Below, one piece after another: positions 16,339-24,895 of a DNA stretch of 64,000 bases; within the stretch, counting starts at the first letter, position 1; every line of letters begins with the position of its first letter. The DNA comes from Denitrobaculum tricleocarpae (lineage in GTDB: Bacteria > Pseudomonadota > Alphaproteobacteria > Kiloniellales > Kiloniellaceae): NCBI RefSeq assembly GCF_007004665.1, contig NZ_ML660058.1, forward strand, positions 300,383-364,382, written 5' to 3'. A program made the translations under genes and the position numbers. The notes below the pieces were generated by a model, which was not told the origin of the DNA, did not search any database, and was given only the letters and a program-made list of their open reading frames with translations.

Positions 16339-17010
16339 ATGAAAAATTGCAAATCACTTCTGGCGGGTCTCATCCTGTCTTTCGGCCTGACGGCAGGCGT
16401 TGCACAGGCGGCGCCCATCGCAGTGACCGATCTGGACGCCTTTAACAGCGCAATCGGCGGGGCGGCCGTGACCCTTGATACCTTTGACACGAACAATTTT
16501 GGTGAGACTTCAATCACTTTCGAGAGCGGGGTGGTCTCAACGCGCGTCGGTGTAAACTCTGGATTTATACCGGTGCTTGACAATGGGGTTAGTGGCTCGC
16601 GCTATCGAGGCAACGTGCATGGCGGCCGTTTTAACCTGGCCGAGCTGGTCTGGACCTTCCCGGTTCCGGTGGTCGGGTTCATCGCGGATTTTTCGGATGT
16701 TGGGTTGCCGATCGAGGCTACCATTTCTGGGTCTGGTCAGAAGTTCGACATTGCAGACGTGATGGGAGGACGAGACGGCTCCTTCGGTCTGCTCGACAGT
16801 ATGGCGCCTTTTACCGAGATTCGCTTCTCTATGCGTGAAGGATTACCAGCCAGCGGTTATTTGTTTATCGACAATCTGCGATTCGCGGCGGCGCCCAGCG
16901 CTGTTTCGGTTTCTGAGCCGGGCACGCTGGCGATTCTTGCAACGGGTCTGGCCGGGTTCGCTCTGGCGGGGCGGCGTCGGAGGAAGATGAACAGACGTTT
17001 CGGATTTTGA
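16339..17010 (+). CDS. PEP-CTERM sorted secreted protein 2
   Basis: 223 residues. Signal peptide 1-24 (LAGLILSFGLTAGVAQA) is followed by a beta-rich domain reminiscent of lectin-like PEP-CTERM proteins (DLDAFNSAIGGAAVTLDTFD, GFIADFSDVG, GYLFIDNLRF). The C-terminus carries a variant sorting signal, SEPGTLAILATGLAGFALAG, ending in RRRRK, with S-E-P in place of V-P-E-P. It is a probable exosortase substrate involved in extracellular matrix. GAGGAACG precedes the ATG. It is unrelated in sequence to the first PEP-CTERM protein, yet both carry the same upstream repeat. Confidence 0.85.
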   Translation: MKNCKSLLAGLILSFGLTAGVAQAAPIAVTDLDAFNSAIGGAAVTLDTFDTNNFGETSITFESGVVSTRVGVNSGFIPVLDNGVSGSRYRGNVHGGRFNLAELVWTFPVPVVGFIADFSDVGLPIEATISGSGQKFDIADVMGGRDGSFGLLDSMAPFTEIRFSMREGLPASGYLFIDNLRFAAAPSAVSVSEPGTLAILATGLAGFALAGRRRRKMNRRFGF

Positions 17011-17017
17011 AATGCGG

Positions 17018-17593
17018 TCAGGCGCGCATTAAGTCGTCGGGGTGCTGCCAGTGCTCCAGCTCACTGAGTCGCGTAAGCCAGGCTTCCACCGCCGGCCAGT
17101 CCGCGATCTTCAGGCCGGCGTCGCTCAGCCAGTAGAGATATCCGGCGAGCGAACAGTCGGCGATGGAGAGGCTGTTGCCGACGATGAAGCCGCCGGTACT
17201 TTGGCCGAGATGATTGTTCAGGACATCCAGGTCTCCACGCAGACGTGCTTCCAGCCAGGCTAAAACAGCCGGGTCGCAGCCGGTCCTGAATTTGCGCTCG
17301 AAGCGCAGGTTGGGCAGGGAGAAGCCCAGGCGGCTCTGCTCCCACATCAGCCACTCGGCGACCTGGGCGCGTTCCGGACCGTCCTTGTCTGTGCCGCCTT
17401 GCAGGAGTTGGAGCTTTTCGGCCAAGTGCAGCAGGATCGCGTTGGACTGCACCAGCGGCTTGCCCCGGTAGATCACCAGCGGCACTTCGTCGTAACGCGC
17501 GTTCTCCCGGAAGAAGGCGGAGCGCTCGGAACGGGGCTGCAGGATGTCGACGGCCTCGTAACAGTGGGGCGTGTCCGCTCTAGCGGTTTCCAT
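17018..17593 (-). CDS. glutathione S-transferase, N-terminus disrupted
   Basis: 191 residues from ATG 17593. GST features are clear: VPLVIYRGKPLVQSNAILLH in the thioredoxin-like domain and the helical domain ending IVGNSLSIADCSLAGYLYWL. The first strand and catalytic helix are missing from this frame. In the neighbouring frame ATG 17612 reads MPHIKLDGNR, then TAG (17580-17582), then S-G-H-A, which matches the usual GST start; the frame then shifts. The gene appears to carry a stop and a one-base shift at its 5' end, by mutation or base-calling error. A truncated protein from 17593 would lack the glutathione-activating residue. Confidence 0.7.
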   Translation of the reverse strand: METARADTPHCYEAVDILQPRSERSAFFRENARYDEVPLVIYRGKPLVQSNAILLHLAEKLQLLQGGTDKDGPERAQVAEWLMWEQSRLGFSLPNLRFERKFRTGCDPAVLAWLEARLRGDLDVLNNHLGQSTGGFIVGNSLSIADCSLAGYLYWLSDAGLKIADWPAVEAWLTRLSELEHWQHPDDLMRA

Positions 17594-17646
17594 CGAGCTT
17601 GATGTGCGGCATGGCGAGTCCTTGCAGATCTGACGCTTTCTGTGAG

Positions 17647-18513
17647 TTACGGCAGCAGCGCGCGCTCGATCACGGCATTCTGGCCATGCATCAGAAAGGC
17701 CTTGGCGTCGTAGCTTCGGCATTTCGAATGCTCCATGGCGTCGGCGGAAACCTCCTCGCCCCGAGTGACGGGCGGGCAGGGGATGAAGAGACAATACTCC
17801 TTCGCCCCGTCCAGGAAATCCGCCGTGATCCGCAGGTCGTCCAGCGCTAGGCCCGAAGTGTCGTCGGGCCAGCAGTCCGTGATCAGGACATCGGCCTCTC
17901 GGGCCAGTGAGAGGTCTTCCGTGGTTTCGATCCCCGGCGCAGGGTAGGCCGCACGGTCGATCCAGTGAGACTGCGGATAGACCTGGATCAGTTTGAGCGG
18001 GAGAACCTCGGCGGCCTCGGCCCAGGAATGGAGTACGTTGCCCGCCGGCGCGACGGCGGCCACGGTCAGGTCTTCCAGGCTGCCGCGCGTTTGTTTCACG
18101 TAGCAGAGGTCACCGAGGGTTTCACAGGGATGGTTCTGCCGTGTCCGCAGATTGAGCACAGGCAGGCGCGTGGCCGCCGCGAGTGCGCTCATCCGCTCCA
18201 GGCTTGGGCAGCGGACGGCGATCAGGTCGAACCAGTTCTCGAAGTAACGCGCAAGATCTTCCAGGGACTCCGCGCCGCTGAGAGATGCCGTGATCTGCGT
18301 GCAGTGCGCGCCGAGCAGCTGCATGCCCAGATCCAAGGCCGTCGTGTTCCGCCAGCCGCATTCCTCGACGATGAGGCCGACGCGCTTGCCCTTCAGGCTT
18401 TGCACCGGTTTTCTCTCTTCAAAGTCACGGGCCAGTTCGATGGCACGGTCTGCAATCGCGTTGATTTCGGCGGCAGTAAGCGACTGCAACGTTAAAAGAC
18501 TGCGGACGTTCAT
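17647..18513 (-). CDS. carbamoyltransferase-fold protein, atypical active site
   Basis: 288 residues with the two-domain fold of aspartate/ornithine carbamoyltransferases: an N-terminal helix (LLTLQSLTAAEINAIADRAI), a segment aligning with the carbamoyl-phosphate loop, and NHPCETLGDLC in place of HPxQxLxD. The phosphate-binding S-x-R-T-R motif reads E-C-G-W-R-N-T-T-A, and the ornithine HCLP loop reads IPCPPVTRG. It may act on another carbamoyl acceptor, as YgeW-like paralogues are thought to, or be non-catalytic. Its stop lies 53 bases upstream of the GST start, on the same strand. Confidence 0.7.
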   Translation of the reverse strand: MNVRSLLTLQSLTAAEINAIADRAIELARDFEERKPVQSLKGKRVGLIVEECGWRNTTALDLGMQLLGAHCTQITASLSGAESLEDLARYFENWFDLIAVRCPSLERMSALAAATRLPVLNLRTRQNHPCETLGDLCYVKQTRGSLEDLTVAAVAPAGNVLHSWAEAAEVLPLKLIQVYPQSHWIDRAAYPAPGIETTEDLSLAREADVLITDCWPDDTSGLALDDLRITADFLDGAKEYCLFIPCPPVTRGEEVSADAMEHSKCRSYDAKAFLMHGQNAVIERALLP

Positions 18514-18601
18514 GAAGCTATCTCGACAAAAAGGACGGCGGAGAGTCTTAGCTCATGCGTCCGGAGCTGGCAAAAGCCATCGATTGTCGAGGGCCGCAGG
18601 C

Positions 18602-18636
18602 AGCAAAGGCCGCGCCCGGGAAGCGCAGCCTTTGCT
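18602..18636 (-). repeat. inverted repeat between SDR and carbamoyltransferase genes
   Basis: AGCAAAGG (18602-18609) and CCTTTGCT (18629-18636) form 8-bp perfect arms with a 19-base GC-rich loop, just past the SDR stop. It could slow transcription after the SDR gene, but no T run follows. Confidence 0.3.
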
Positions 18637-18654
18637 TCGCAGGGTGATCCCGCC

Positions 18655-19359
18655 TCAGACCGCGCGGGTGATGCCACCGTCGACCCGAATGTTCTGACCG
18701 GTGATGTAGCCGCCGCCTTCGGAGGCCAGGAAGGAGATGGTCGCGGCGATCTCTTCGGTCTTGCCGTAGCGCTCCATGGGAATGCGGGCGCGGAATTCCT
18801 CCTTCTCCGGCAGGCTGTCAATAAAGCCGGGCAGGACGTTGTTCATGCGGATGTTGTCCGCCGCGTACTTGTCCGAGAAGAGCTTGGTGAAGGCGGCCAG
18901 GCCTGCACGGAAGACGCCCGAAGTCGGAAAGACCGGATCGGGCTCGAAGGCGGCGAAGGTCGAGATGTTGATGATCGCGCCGGACTTTTGTTTCTGCATA
19001 ACAGGCGTGACCAGCCGGGTCGGACGCACGGCATTCATAAAGTAGACATCCATGCCCCTATGCCAGTCTTCGTCGGTCAGCTCCAGGACCGGCGCGCGCG
19101 GACCGTGCCCGGCGCTGTTGACCAGAACGTCCACGCGGCCCCATTTCTCCAGGGTCAGATCCACGAGGCGTTTCAGGTCTTCGGGCGACTGGTTCGATCC
19201 GGTTACGCCGATGCCGCTCAATTCCGCGGCCAGGGCTTCTCCCTTGCCGGAGGAGGAGAGGACCGCGACCTTGAAGCCGTCCTGCGCCAGCCGGCGTGCG
19301 GCGCCCGCGCCCATGCCGCTGCCGCCGGCGGTGATGATGGCTACTTTTTCGCTGCTCAT
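18655..19359 (-). CDS. SDR-family oxidoreductase without the usual YxxxK motif
   Basis: 234 residues. The Rossmann glycine motif AGGSGMGAG, the strand NSAGHGPRAP (N-A-G) and the C-terminal GGGYITGQNIRVDGGITR are standard for classical SDRs. The catalytic Y-x-x-x-K is not seen: the segment reads FPTSGVFRAGLAAFTK, so Tyr and Lys are replaced. The active-site serine is kept in NISTFAA. It may use a different catalytic group or serve as a binding protein. It is divergent from a GcvA-like LysR gene, a common arrangement for regulator and target. Confidence 0.85.
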   Translation of the reverse strand: MSSEKVAIITAGGSGMGAGAARRLAQDGFKVAVLSSSGKGEALAAELSGIGVTGSNQSPEDLKRLVDLTLEKWGRVDVLVNSAGHGPRAPVLELTDEDWHRGMDVYFMNAVRPTRLVTPVMQKQKSGAIINISTFAAFEPDPVFPTSGVFRAGLAAFTKLFSDKYAADNIRMNNVLPGFIDSLPEKEEFRARIPMERYGKTEEIAATISFLASEGGGYITGQNIRVDGGITRAV

Positions 19360-19466
19360 GATGGGCTCCTTGTTGGGGGGGCGCTCGAGGATTCGGGCTC
19401 CGTTGAGACTGATATCTAGAAGTGACTCCCTGGCCAGGATTTGACTAGCGAGAAATCGGCGCGTAT

Positions 19467-19487
19467 GACTGTAGAAAATCTACAGTC
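19467..19487. promoter_or_regulatory. perfect 21-bp palindrome before the GcvA-like regulator
   Basis: Arms GACTGTAGA (19467-19475) and TCTACAGTC (19479-19487) surround a 3-base AAA centre. It lies 13 bp upstream of the GTG start at 19501 and 107 bp from the divergent SDR start. Size and symmetry fit an operator dyad, probably for autoregulation. Confidence 0.6.
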
Positions 19488-19500
19488 TCAAAGGACGAAT

Positions 19501-20397
19501 GTGGCGTCTGGTCTTCCACCACTGAATGGGCTCAAGGCCTTTGAAGCCGCCGGGCGCCATCTGAACTTCCGGCTGGCCGCCGAGGAGATCGGCGTGACCC
19601 AGGGGGCGGTGGCGCAGCAGGTGCGCGGCCTGGAGCAGACCTTGAATGCAAAACTCTTCGAGCGTCTGCCGCGCGGCCTGGCACTGACCGAGGAGGGGCG
19701 GAAGTACCTGGCGCCGGTGCAGCGGGCGTTCCGCCTGATCGAGGACGCGACAGACGAGATCCGGCCGCAGCAGGCTGTCCTGACCCTCAGCGTCACGCCC
19801 TCACTCGCCGGCAAGTGGCTGGTTCCGCGTTTGGGCGCATTTCTGCAAAGCCATGCGGATCTTGACGTGCGGGTGGTCGCGGGCGAGGGGCTCGCCAATT
19901 TTCAAAGCGATGGCGTGGACATTGCCGTGCGGCAGGGGCGCCCGCCTTTCGGTCCCGGCCTGACCGCCGAACTGCTCTTTCCCTTCGAGGTTTATCCGGT
20001 TTGCAGTCCGGCCCTTCAGGCGGGGAAACACCCGATCTCAAAGCCGGAAGATCTCGCCCGGCAGGTCCTGCTGCACGACGCCCATGGTCTCTGGCCGCTT
20101 TTCCTGGAGCAGACCGGCGTCGCTGAACCCATGGCGATGTCGCGGGCGCTCAAGTTCAGTCAGACGTCGCTTGCCCTCGATGCCGCGCTGGCCGGGCAGG
20201 GAGTCGCGCTGGCCAGCGATCCTCTGGTCGAGGACGATCTGGCGGCAGGGCGGCTCTGCCGCCCGCTGGAGATAACCATGAAAAGCGATATGGGCTTTTA
20301 TATCGTCGCGCCCCGGAGCCCGAGAAACGCCGATCACGTCAAACGCATGCGCGACTGGCTGATCGCGCAGAGCCGGGCTGATCGGGAGTTAAACTAG
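19501..20397 (+). CDS. LysR-type regulator, GcvA-like
   Basis: 298 residues. From GTG 19501 the protein begins ASGLPPLNGLKAFEAAGRHL, the standard GcvA-type N-terminus, with helix-turn-helix LAAEEIGVTQGAVAQQVRGL. AAAGGA lies six bases before the GTG. A longer frame from TTG 19441 would run through the palindrome and is less likely. The C-terminal effector domain (LTLSVTPSLAGKWLVPRL) is full length. It probably regulates the divergent SDR gene. Confidence 0.85.
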   Translation: MASGLPPLNGLKAFEAAGRHLNFRLAAEEIGVTQGAVAQQVRGLEQTLNAKLFERLPRGLALTEEGRKYLAPVQRAFRLIEDATDEIRPQQAVLTLSVTPSLAGKWLVPRLGAFLQSHADLDVRVVAGEGLANFQSDGVDIAVRQGRPPFGPGLTAELLFPFEVYPVCSPALQAGKHPISKPEDLARQVLLHDAHGLWPLFLEQTGVAEPMAMSRALKFSQTSLALDAALAGQGVALASDPLVEDDLAAGRLCRPLEITMKSDMGFYIVAPRSPRNADHVKRMRDWLIAQSRADRELN

Positions 20398-20417
20398 GGT
20401 CTGTTGCGCTTCAGGGA

Positions 20418-21308
20418 TCATTGCAACTCCCGCGCCAGACGCTGCCGGAGAGCGGAAATGAAGGCCGTCACCCGTCTCGGCGGAAAACTGTCGAAGGCGT
20501 GGGCGGCGTAGATCGCGACCGGGGCGATCTCGTCTCGGGGAAAGAGCGCGCGGATCTCGCCTGAACGCAGCTCCTCGCGGATTGCGATATCGGGTAACAA
20601 CGCGACACCCAGTCCATCTCCGACGAAGCCCAGAACATCGTGGAATGCGTTACAGCGCACCTGAGGCGTGACCTGCAGCGCCGTCTCGCCCCTGCGATGA
20701 TAGAGAGGCTCTGCCCCTTGCCACTGATTGCCGATGTGGGGCCAGTCCTTCAGATCCGCGAGACCGCCCGGCAGGCCGCCATGTTCGGCAACGAGATCCT
20801 TGTGTGCGCAGAGCAGGTCGCGGAATTCGCCCAGCTTCGAAACCTTCAGCGACTGATCCTGTGGCATGTCGACCCGGATCGCCAGGTCGATGCCGTGGTC
20901 AACGAGATTGAGTTGTCCGTCATCGCTGTGAAAGACCACCTCCAGGGTGGGATGTTCCCTGATGAATGCCGTGAACGCCGGTCGGACGAAGGCCGCTGCC
21001 AGTGCGTGCGGCGCGGTGATGCTGAGGCGGCCGGAAAGGGCACCGGCTTGTGAACGGGCGTCTTCCAGCGCCTGCGTATGGATCTCGCGGATAGTCTCGC
21101 AGTGACGGTAAAACCTCTGTCCTGCTTCGGTGAGGGACAGGCGCCGCGTGGTGCGCTGGATCAGCCGGACGCCCAGGTCGCTTTCCAGCCGGGTGATGCT
21201 TTGGCTGAGGGCGGACTTGCCCCGGCCGAGCCGCTCCGCTGCCGCCGTGAAGGAGCCGGTCTCCACCACCTCCGCAAAAGCCATCATGTCGTTGAAGTTC
21301 GGTTTCAT
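20418..21308 (-). CDS. LysR-type transcriptional regulator (CrgA-like)
   Basis: 296 residues. HTH at 18-40 (FTAAAERLGRGKSALSQSIT) and the linker LGVRLIQRTTRRLSLTEAG are typical of the large CrgA/AaeR-type LysR group. The effector domain starts at LSGRLSITAPHAL. It is divergent from the SnoaL-like gene 121 bp away, its most likely target. The intergenic region is AT-rich. Confidence 0.88.
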   Translation of the reverse strand: MKPNFNDMMAFAEVVETGSFTAAAERLGRGKSALSQSITRLESDLGVRLIQRTTRRLSLTEAGQRFYRHCETIREIHTQALEDARSQAGALSGRLSITAPHALAAAFVRPAFTAFIREHPTLEVVFHSDDGQLNLVDHGIDLAIRVDMPQDQSLKVSKLGEFRDLLCAHKDLVAEHGGLPGGLADLKDWPHIGNQWQGAEPLYHRRGETALQVTPQVRCNAFHDVLGFVGDGLGVALLPDIAIREELRSGEIRALFPRDEIAPVAIYAAHAFDSFPPRRVTAFISALRQRLARELQ

Positions 21309-21428
21309 TGTTTAATTTTTATAAACAAATATTTCGAAAATCAACGAATTATCACTGGGTAACCAATCTTCTATATCTCTGGGCAAGCCTCTCTCGCAGG
21401 GAGATCGCCATTATTAGAGGAACCAAAA

Positions 21429-21803
21429 ATGTCTAACCAGAACAATGCCGTGGTCGCTGCAGCTAAAGCCGCCAGTGAAAAATGGAAAGCCGCGTTCAAT
21501 GCCGGTGACGCCGCCGCCTGCGCCGCCTGCTACGAGGAGACCGCCGTCGTGATCGCCAAGCCCTTCGGGACCTTCACGGGCCGTTCGGAAATCGAAGGCC
21601 TTTGGGCCAAGGTAATTGGTGACGGCTTCGGCGATGTCGAATACCTGGAGCCCGAGATAACTGCCGAAAGCGAGACAACCGCGCTTCTGACGTCACGCTG
21701 GCAGATGAACAAGGCGCAGGGCGTGGTCACCCGCGAGCTCTGGGCGCTGCAGCCGGATGGCTCCGCCCTGCTGCGTGAGGATCATTTCGAGGCGCTGGGG
21801 TGA
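21429..21803 (+). CDS. SnoaL-like/DUF4440 family protein
   Basis: 124 residues with the cone-shaped NTF2-like fold pattern: WKAAFNAGDAAACAACYEETAVVI, the F-T-G-R-S-E-I loop, and alternating strands ending RELWALQPDGSALLREDHFEA. Members are small isomerases, hydrolases or ligand binders acting on polyketide-like or steroid-like molecules. The substrate is unknown. AGAGGAACC precedes ATG 21429. It is paired with the divergent LysR regulator. Confidence 0.8.
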   Translation: MSNQNNAVVAAAKAASEKWKAAFNAGDAAACAACYEETAVVIAKPFGTFTGRSEIEGLWAKVIGDGFGDVEYLEPEITAESETTALLTSRWQMNKAQGVVTRELWALQPDGSALLREDHFEALG

Positions 21804-21842
21804 GGCGAGGGTCAACCCGTCGCGCGATGTGTTGTCGCCGCC

Positions 21843-23777
21843 TCAACCGGCCTTAAGAGTTGTGTTGTCCGAGGTTTTATTGGCGGTACTCGTATCGAGC
21901 TGTTTCGCCTGCTGGAGCCCGCGTACCGAGTTACCGAAAAGAACGCGCATTGCGCCTTTTAGATCCTTCAGTGTGAGAACGGCCTCGGTCGCGACGCGGG
22001 GTTCGTCCTCGATCAGGGCCCGGCGCAGGGTGCCGGGCAGTGCACCGCTGGAGAGGGGCGGGGTGACCAGCATGCCGTCATGTTCGAGGAAAACGTTGGT
22101 TCGGCTGCCTTCGGCCAACTCGTCGCGCTCGTTCAGGAACAGCACTTCATCGCATCCCGTGGCTTCGTGCCAGCGGGCATACTCCCTGTCGTAGAGCTGC
22201 CGCCGCGTGGTCTTGTGCCGGAAGAAGGGGTCGCGGCTGTCGATCCTGTGCTCCGAGATGACGAAGCGAAAAGTCGCATCCCGGTCGGGCGGCGCCAGCG
22301 CCGTGCTGGTGATCGAAATGTCGCCCTGCCGGTCCAAGAGCAGCCGCACCCTGTAGCGTCCGTCAGTCAGCGGTCGGGCGGTTTCCTTAAGGGCGCGTTC
22401 CACCGCTTCGGCGTCATGCCTGAAGCCGAAGTATCGGGCCGAGTCTTCCAGGCGTTCCAAATGGTAGTCCAACAAGTGGTAACCTGACTCCGGGCGCCAG
22501 ATCATGGTCTCGATCAGTTCGAAGTCTTCCATTGCGGTGGTCAGAAACTGTCCTTTCAGGAGGCACTCGTCGTATTCGTCAGCGGGGTTGGAATCGTAGA
22601 CGATCCCGCTGCCGATTCCCATTTCCGCTTTGCGTACAGTCTCTTGCGCGCCGTCGTTCGCAGTGTCTATCGGGGCGGCCTCGATCATCAGCGTGCGGAT
22701 CGCCACGTTGAAGCGGCAGTCGCCGTCGGGTCCGATCATGCCGATGGCGCCGGTGTAGACGCCGCGCGCTTCCGGCTCCAGCTCATGGATGATCTCCATG
22801 GCCCGGACTTTCGGCGCGCCGGTGATGGAGCCGCAGGGAAAGATCTTTTGGATGATGTCCCGGAAGCTCACGCCATCCTGCAGCTTTGCGGTGATGCCCG
22901 ATGTCATCTGCAGCACCGTGCGGTAGGTCTCGACCGTGAAGAGGTCGGTGACCTCGACGCTGCCGGTCTCGGCGACACGGCCGATGTCGTTGCGCAGCAG
23001 ATCGACGATCATCAGATTCTCTGCGCGGGATTTCTCGTCGTTGCGCAGCCAGGCTGCCTGCTCTGCATCGCCTGCGCTGTCCAGGCCGCGCGCGGCGGTG
23101 CCCTTCATGGGGCGGGTCCAGACGCGGTCGCCTTCGCGCCGGAAAAAGAGCTCGGGGGAGAGCGAAAGCAGGTCAAAGCCCCGGCTTTCCGGATCAGAAC
23201 CGCCGTGCGCCGGATCATGGATCAACGCGCCATAGGAAACCGGCTGCTTACACCGTAAATTCCGATAAAAGGCAGTAGGATCACCGGAAAATCTAAAGTT
23301 ATACTTGAAGGTGAAGTTGATCTGATAGACGTCTCCCGCCGCAATGTAGTCCCGGACCTTGCCGACCTTGACAATGTAGTCCTCGCGGGTGAGGGAGAGT
23401 TCCGGCGTGGAGGTTTCGTAACGCCCGGCGGGCGCGAGGATTTTTGCCAGCGCCTCGCTATCGAGAGAACGCGGGGCGTGAAACGCGGCCATCCAGATCA
23501 GAGGTGTCGTGCCCCGGGTTTTCTCGAGACGGTCTTCGATCAGGCCGGCCAGCCGCGGCTCGAAGAGGTAGCCCAGTTCGTACGCAAAGTAACCCGCGAG
23601 ATGATAACCGCCGGCGGTGAGATCAGCCATTCGCTTCAGGGTCGCTGGCGCGTCCTGCGGCCGGTCGCAGCGGAGAATTTCCACCGGTTTCTCGAACAGC
23701 AACGCCCGGCCCTCCGGCGCCAGGTTGTCGTCGAGAAGCACGAAGGCTTCGGAGCTGTCGAGACCGTTCGGTGTCAT
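21843..23777 (-). CDS. pabB: aminodeoxychorismate synthase component I fused to aminodeoxychorismate lyase (PabB-PabC)
   Basis: 644 residues. The N-terminal two-thirds is a chorismate-binding PabB domain (EDYIVKVGKVRDYIAAGDVY, QINFTFKYNF, TRPMKGTAARG, KIFPCGSITGAPKVRAMEII). A linker at about 440 leads to a PabC-type PLP aminotransferase-IV domain (YHLLDYHLERLEDSARYFGF, DEVLFLNERDELAEGSRTNV). Together they make 4-aminobenzoate for folate; the glutaminase PabA must be elsewhere. ATG 23777 lies 10 bases after the lipB stop, and an in-frame extension would overlap lipB. The two form an operon. Confidence 0.9.
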   Translation of the reverse strand: MTPNGLDSSEAFVLLDDNLAPEGRALLFEKPVEILRCDRPQDAPATLKRMADLTAGGYHLAGYFAYELGYLFEPRLAGLIEDRLEKTRGTTPLIWMAAFHAPRSLDSEALAKILAPAGRYETSTPELSLTREDYIVKVGKVRDYIAAGDVYQINFTFKYNFRFSGDPTAFYRNLRCKQPVSYGALIHDPAHGGSDPESRGFDLLSLSPELFFRREGDRVWTRPMKGTAARGLDSAGDAEQAAWLRNDEKSRAENLMIVDLLRNDIGRVAETGSVEVTDLFTVETYRTVLQMTSGITAKLQDGVSFRDIIQKIFPCGSITGAPKVRAMEIIHELEPEARGVYTGAIGMIGPDGDCRFNVAIRTLMIEAAPIDTANDGAQETVRKAEMGIGSGIVYDSNPADEYDECLLKGQFLTTAMEDFELIETMIWRPESGYHLLDYHLERLEDSARYFGFRHDAEAVERALKETARPLTDGRYRVRLLLDRQGDISITSTALAPPDRDATFRFVISEHRIDSRDPFFRHKTTRRQLYDREYARWHEATGCDEVLFLNERDELAEGSRTNVFLEHDGMLVTPPLSSGALPGTLRRALIEDEPRVATEAVLTLKDLKGAMRVLFGNSVRGLQQAKQLDTSTANKTSDNTTLKAG

Positions 23778-23787
23778 GGCTTTGGTA

Positions 23788-24516
23788 TTATGCCGGGGCG
23801 GATGCTGCGGTGGCGCTGCTGTCAAAACTCGTTTCCTGCGGCGCAATCTCGCGTCCGAAGACCTCTTCGAAGGCCGCGCGCAAGGCGACGTCCAGATCGG
23901 CCATGGTCACGGGCAGGCCCAGATCCGCCAGCGAGGTCACGCCGTGCTCGGCGATGCCGCAGGGCACGATCCCCTCGAAGTGAGAGAGGTCCGGGTCCAG
24001 GTTGATGGCGATGCCGTGGAACGCCACCCACTGCCGGACCCGCACGCCGATGGCGGCAATCTTGTCTTCGCGGCCGTGACCCCGGTCCACCCAGATCCCG
24101 ACCCGGCCTTCGCGGCGCTCGCCTTGCACGTTGAAGCTGGCCAGGGTGCGGATGATCCATTCTTCCAGATCATGCACGTAGCATCTGAGGTCGTTCTTGC
24201 GGCTCCTGAGATCGAGCATGACGTAGCCGACCCGCTGTCCCGGACCATGATAGGTGTACTGACCGCCGCGCCCGCTTTTATAGACCGGAAAGCGGTCGGG
24301 CTGAATCAGGTCGGCTGCCTGCGCTGAAGTGCCCGCGGTGTAGAGACTGGGATGCTCCAGCAGCCAGACGGCATCCCTTGCCGTGCCGGCGCGGATCTGC
24401 GCGACTCGCTGGTCCATGAAGGCAACGGCATCGGGATAGGCGACCGGCGTGTCATCGATGCGCCACTCGACAGGCTGTAGCTTGCTTTCCGACAGAGGAG
24501 CACCCGGTGCCGCCAT
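23788..24516 (-). CDS. lipB: lipoyl(octanoyl) transferase
   Basis: 242 residues. LipB motifs are intact: [20 protein letters not shown], the catalytic lysine in [12 protein letters not shown] and the catalytic cysteine in [14 protein letters not shown]. It transfers octanoate from acyl carrier protein to lipoyl domains in the first step of protein lipoylation in the cytoplasm. ATG 24516 follows GGAACGG; an upstream TTG (24552) is weaker. It sits upstream of pabB in a two-gene operon. Confidence 0.93.
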   Translation of the reverse strand: MAAPGAPLSESKLQPVEWRIDDTPVAYPDAVAFMDQRVAQIRAGTARDAVWLLEHPSLYTAGTSAQAADLIQPDRFPVYKSGRGGQYTYHGPGQRVGYVMLDLRSRKNDLRCYVHDLEEWIIRTLASFNVQGERREGRVGIWVDRGHGREDKIAAIGVRVRQWVAFHGIAINLDPDLSHFEGIVPCGIAEHGVTSLADLGLPVTMADLDVALRAAFEEVFGREIAPQETSFDSSATAASAPA

Positions 24517-24895
24517 CAAATCCGTTCCATTCTGTGACCGGCAGGCCCGCAATTGCGCGATCCCCCGGGGAGGTTCCTATGGTCGTTGAAGCAGGGTTTC
24601 CCACAAGGCAAACGACTCTTACGCCTCTCAGATAATTCCAGTTTGCCGCCGGACAATGCTCTCAAAACGACATAATTCGACGGCAAGCTGGTTCCGAGGG
24701 GTTTTTTAGTCTAGTCCCCGGGCCGGGTCACGGGGCATTATCCGAAATGTGAAAGTTGATTTCGAGGCCATGCTCCGATTCATTGTCGGTGGTTTCGGGG
24801 TGAGCGCGAGCGCAGAGGGGCCTGGGGCAGCTGTCTGCCGCCGGTATGTGCTGAAGGCTCCGGCGTGACAAAAAAAGTGAGAGGGAGACATCATC
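24517..24895. other. 379-bp divergent intergenic region between lipB and maeB
   Basis: This gap must hold the promoters of both lipB (minus) and maeB (plus). The only clear element is GAGGGAGA before the TTG of maeB. I see no supported gene or structured RNA in it. Confidence 0.5.
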
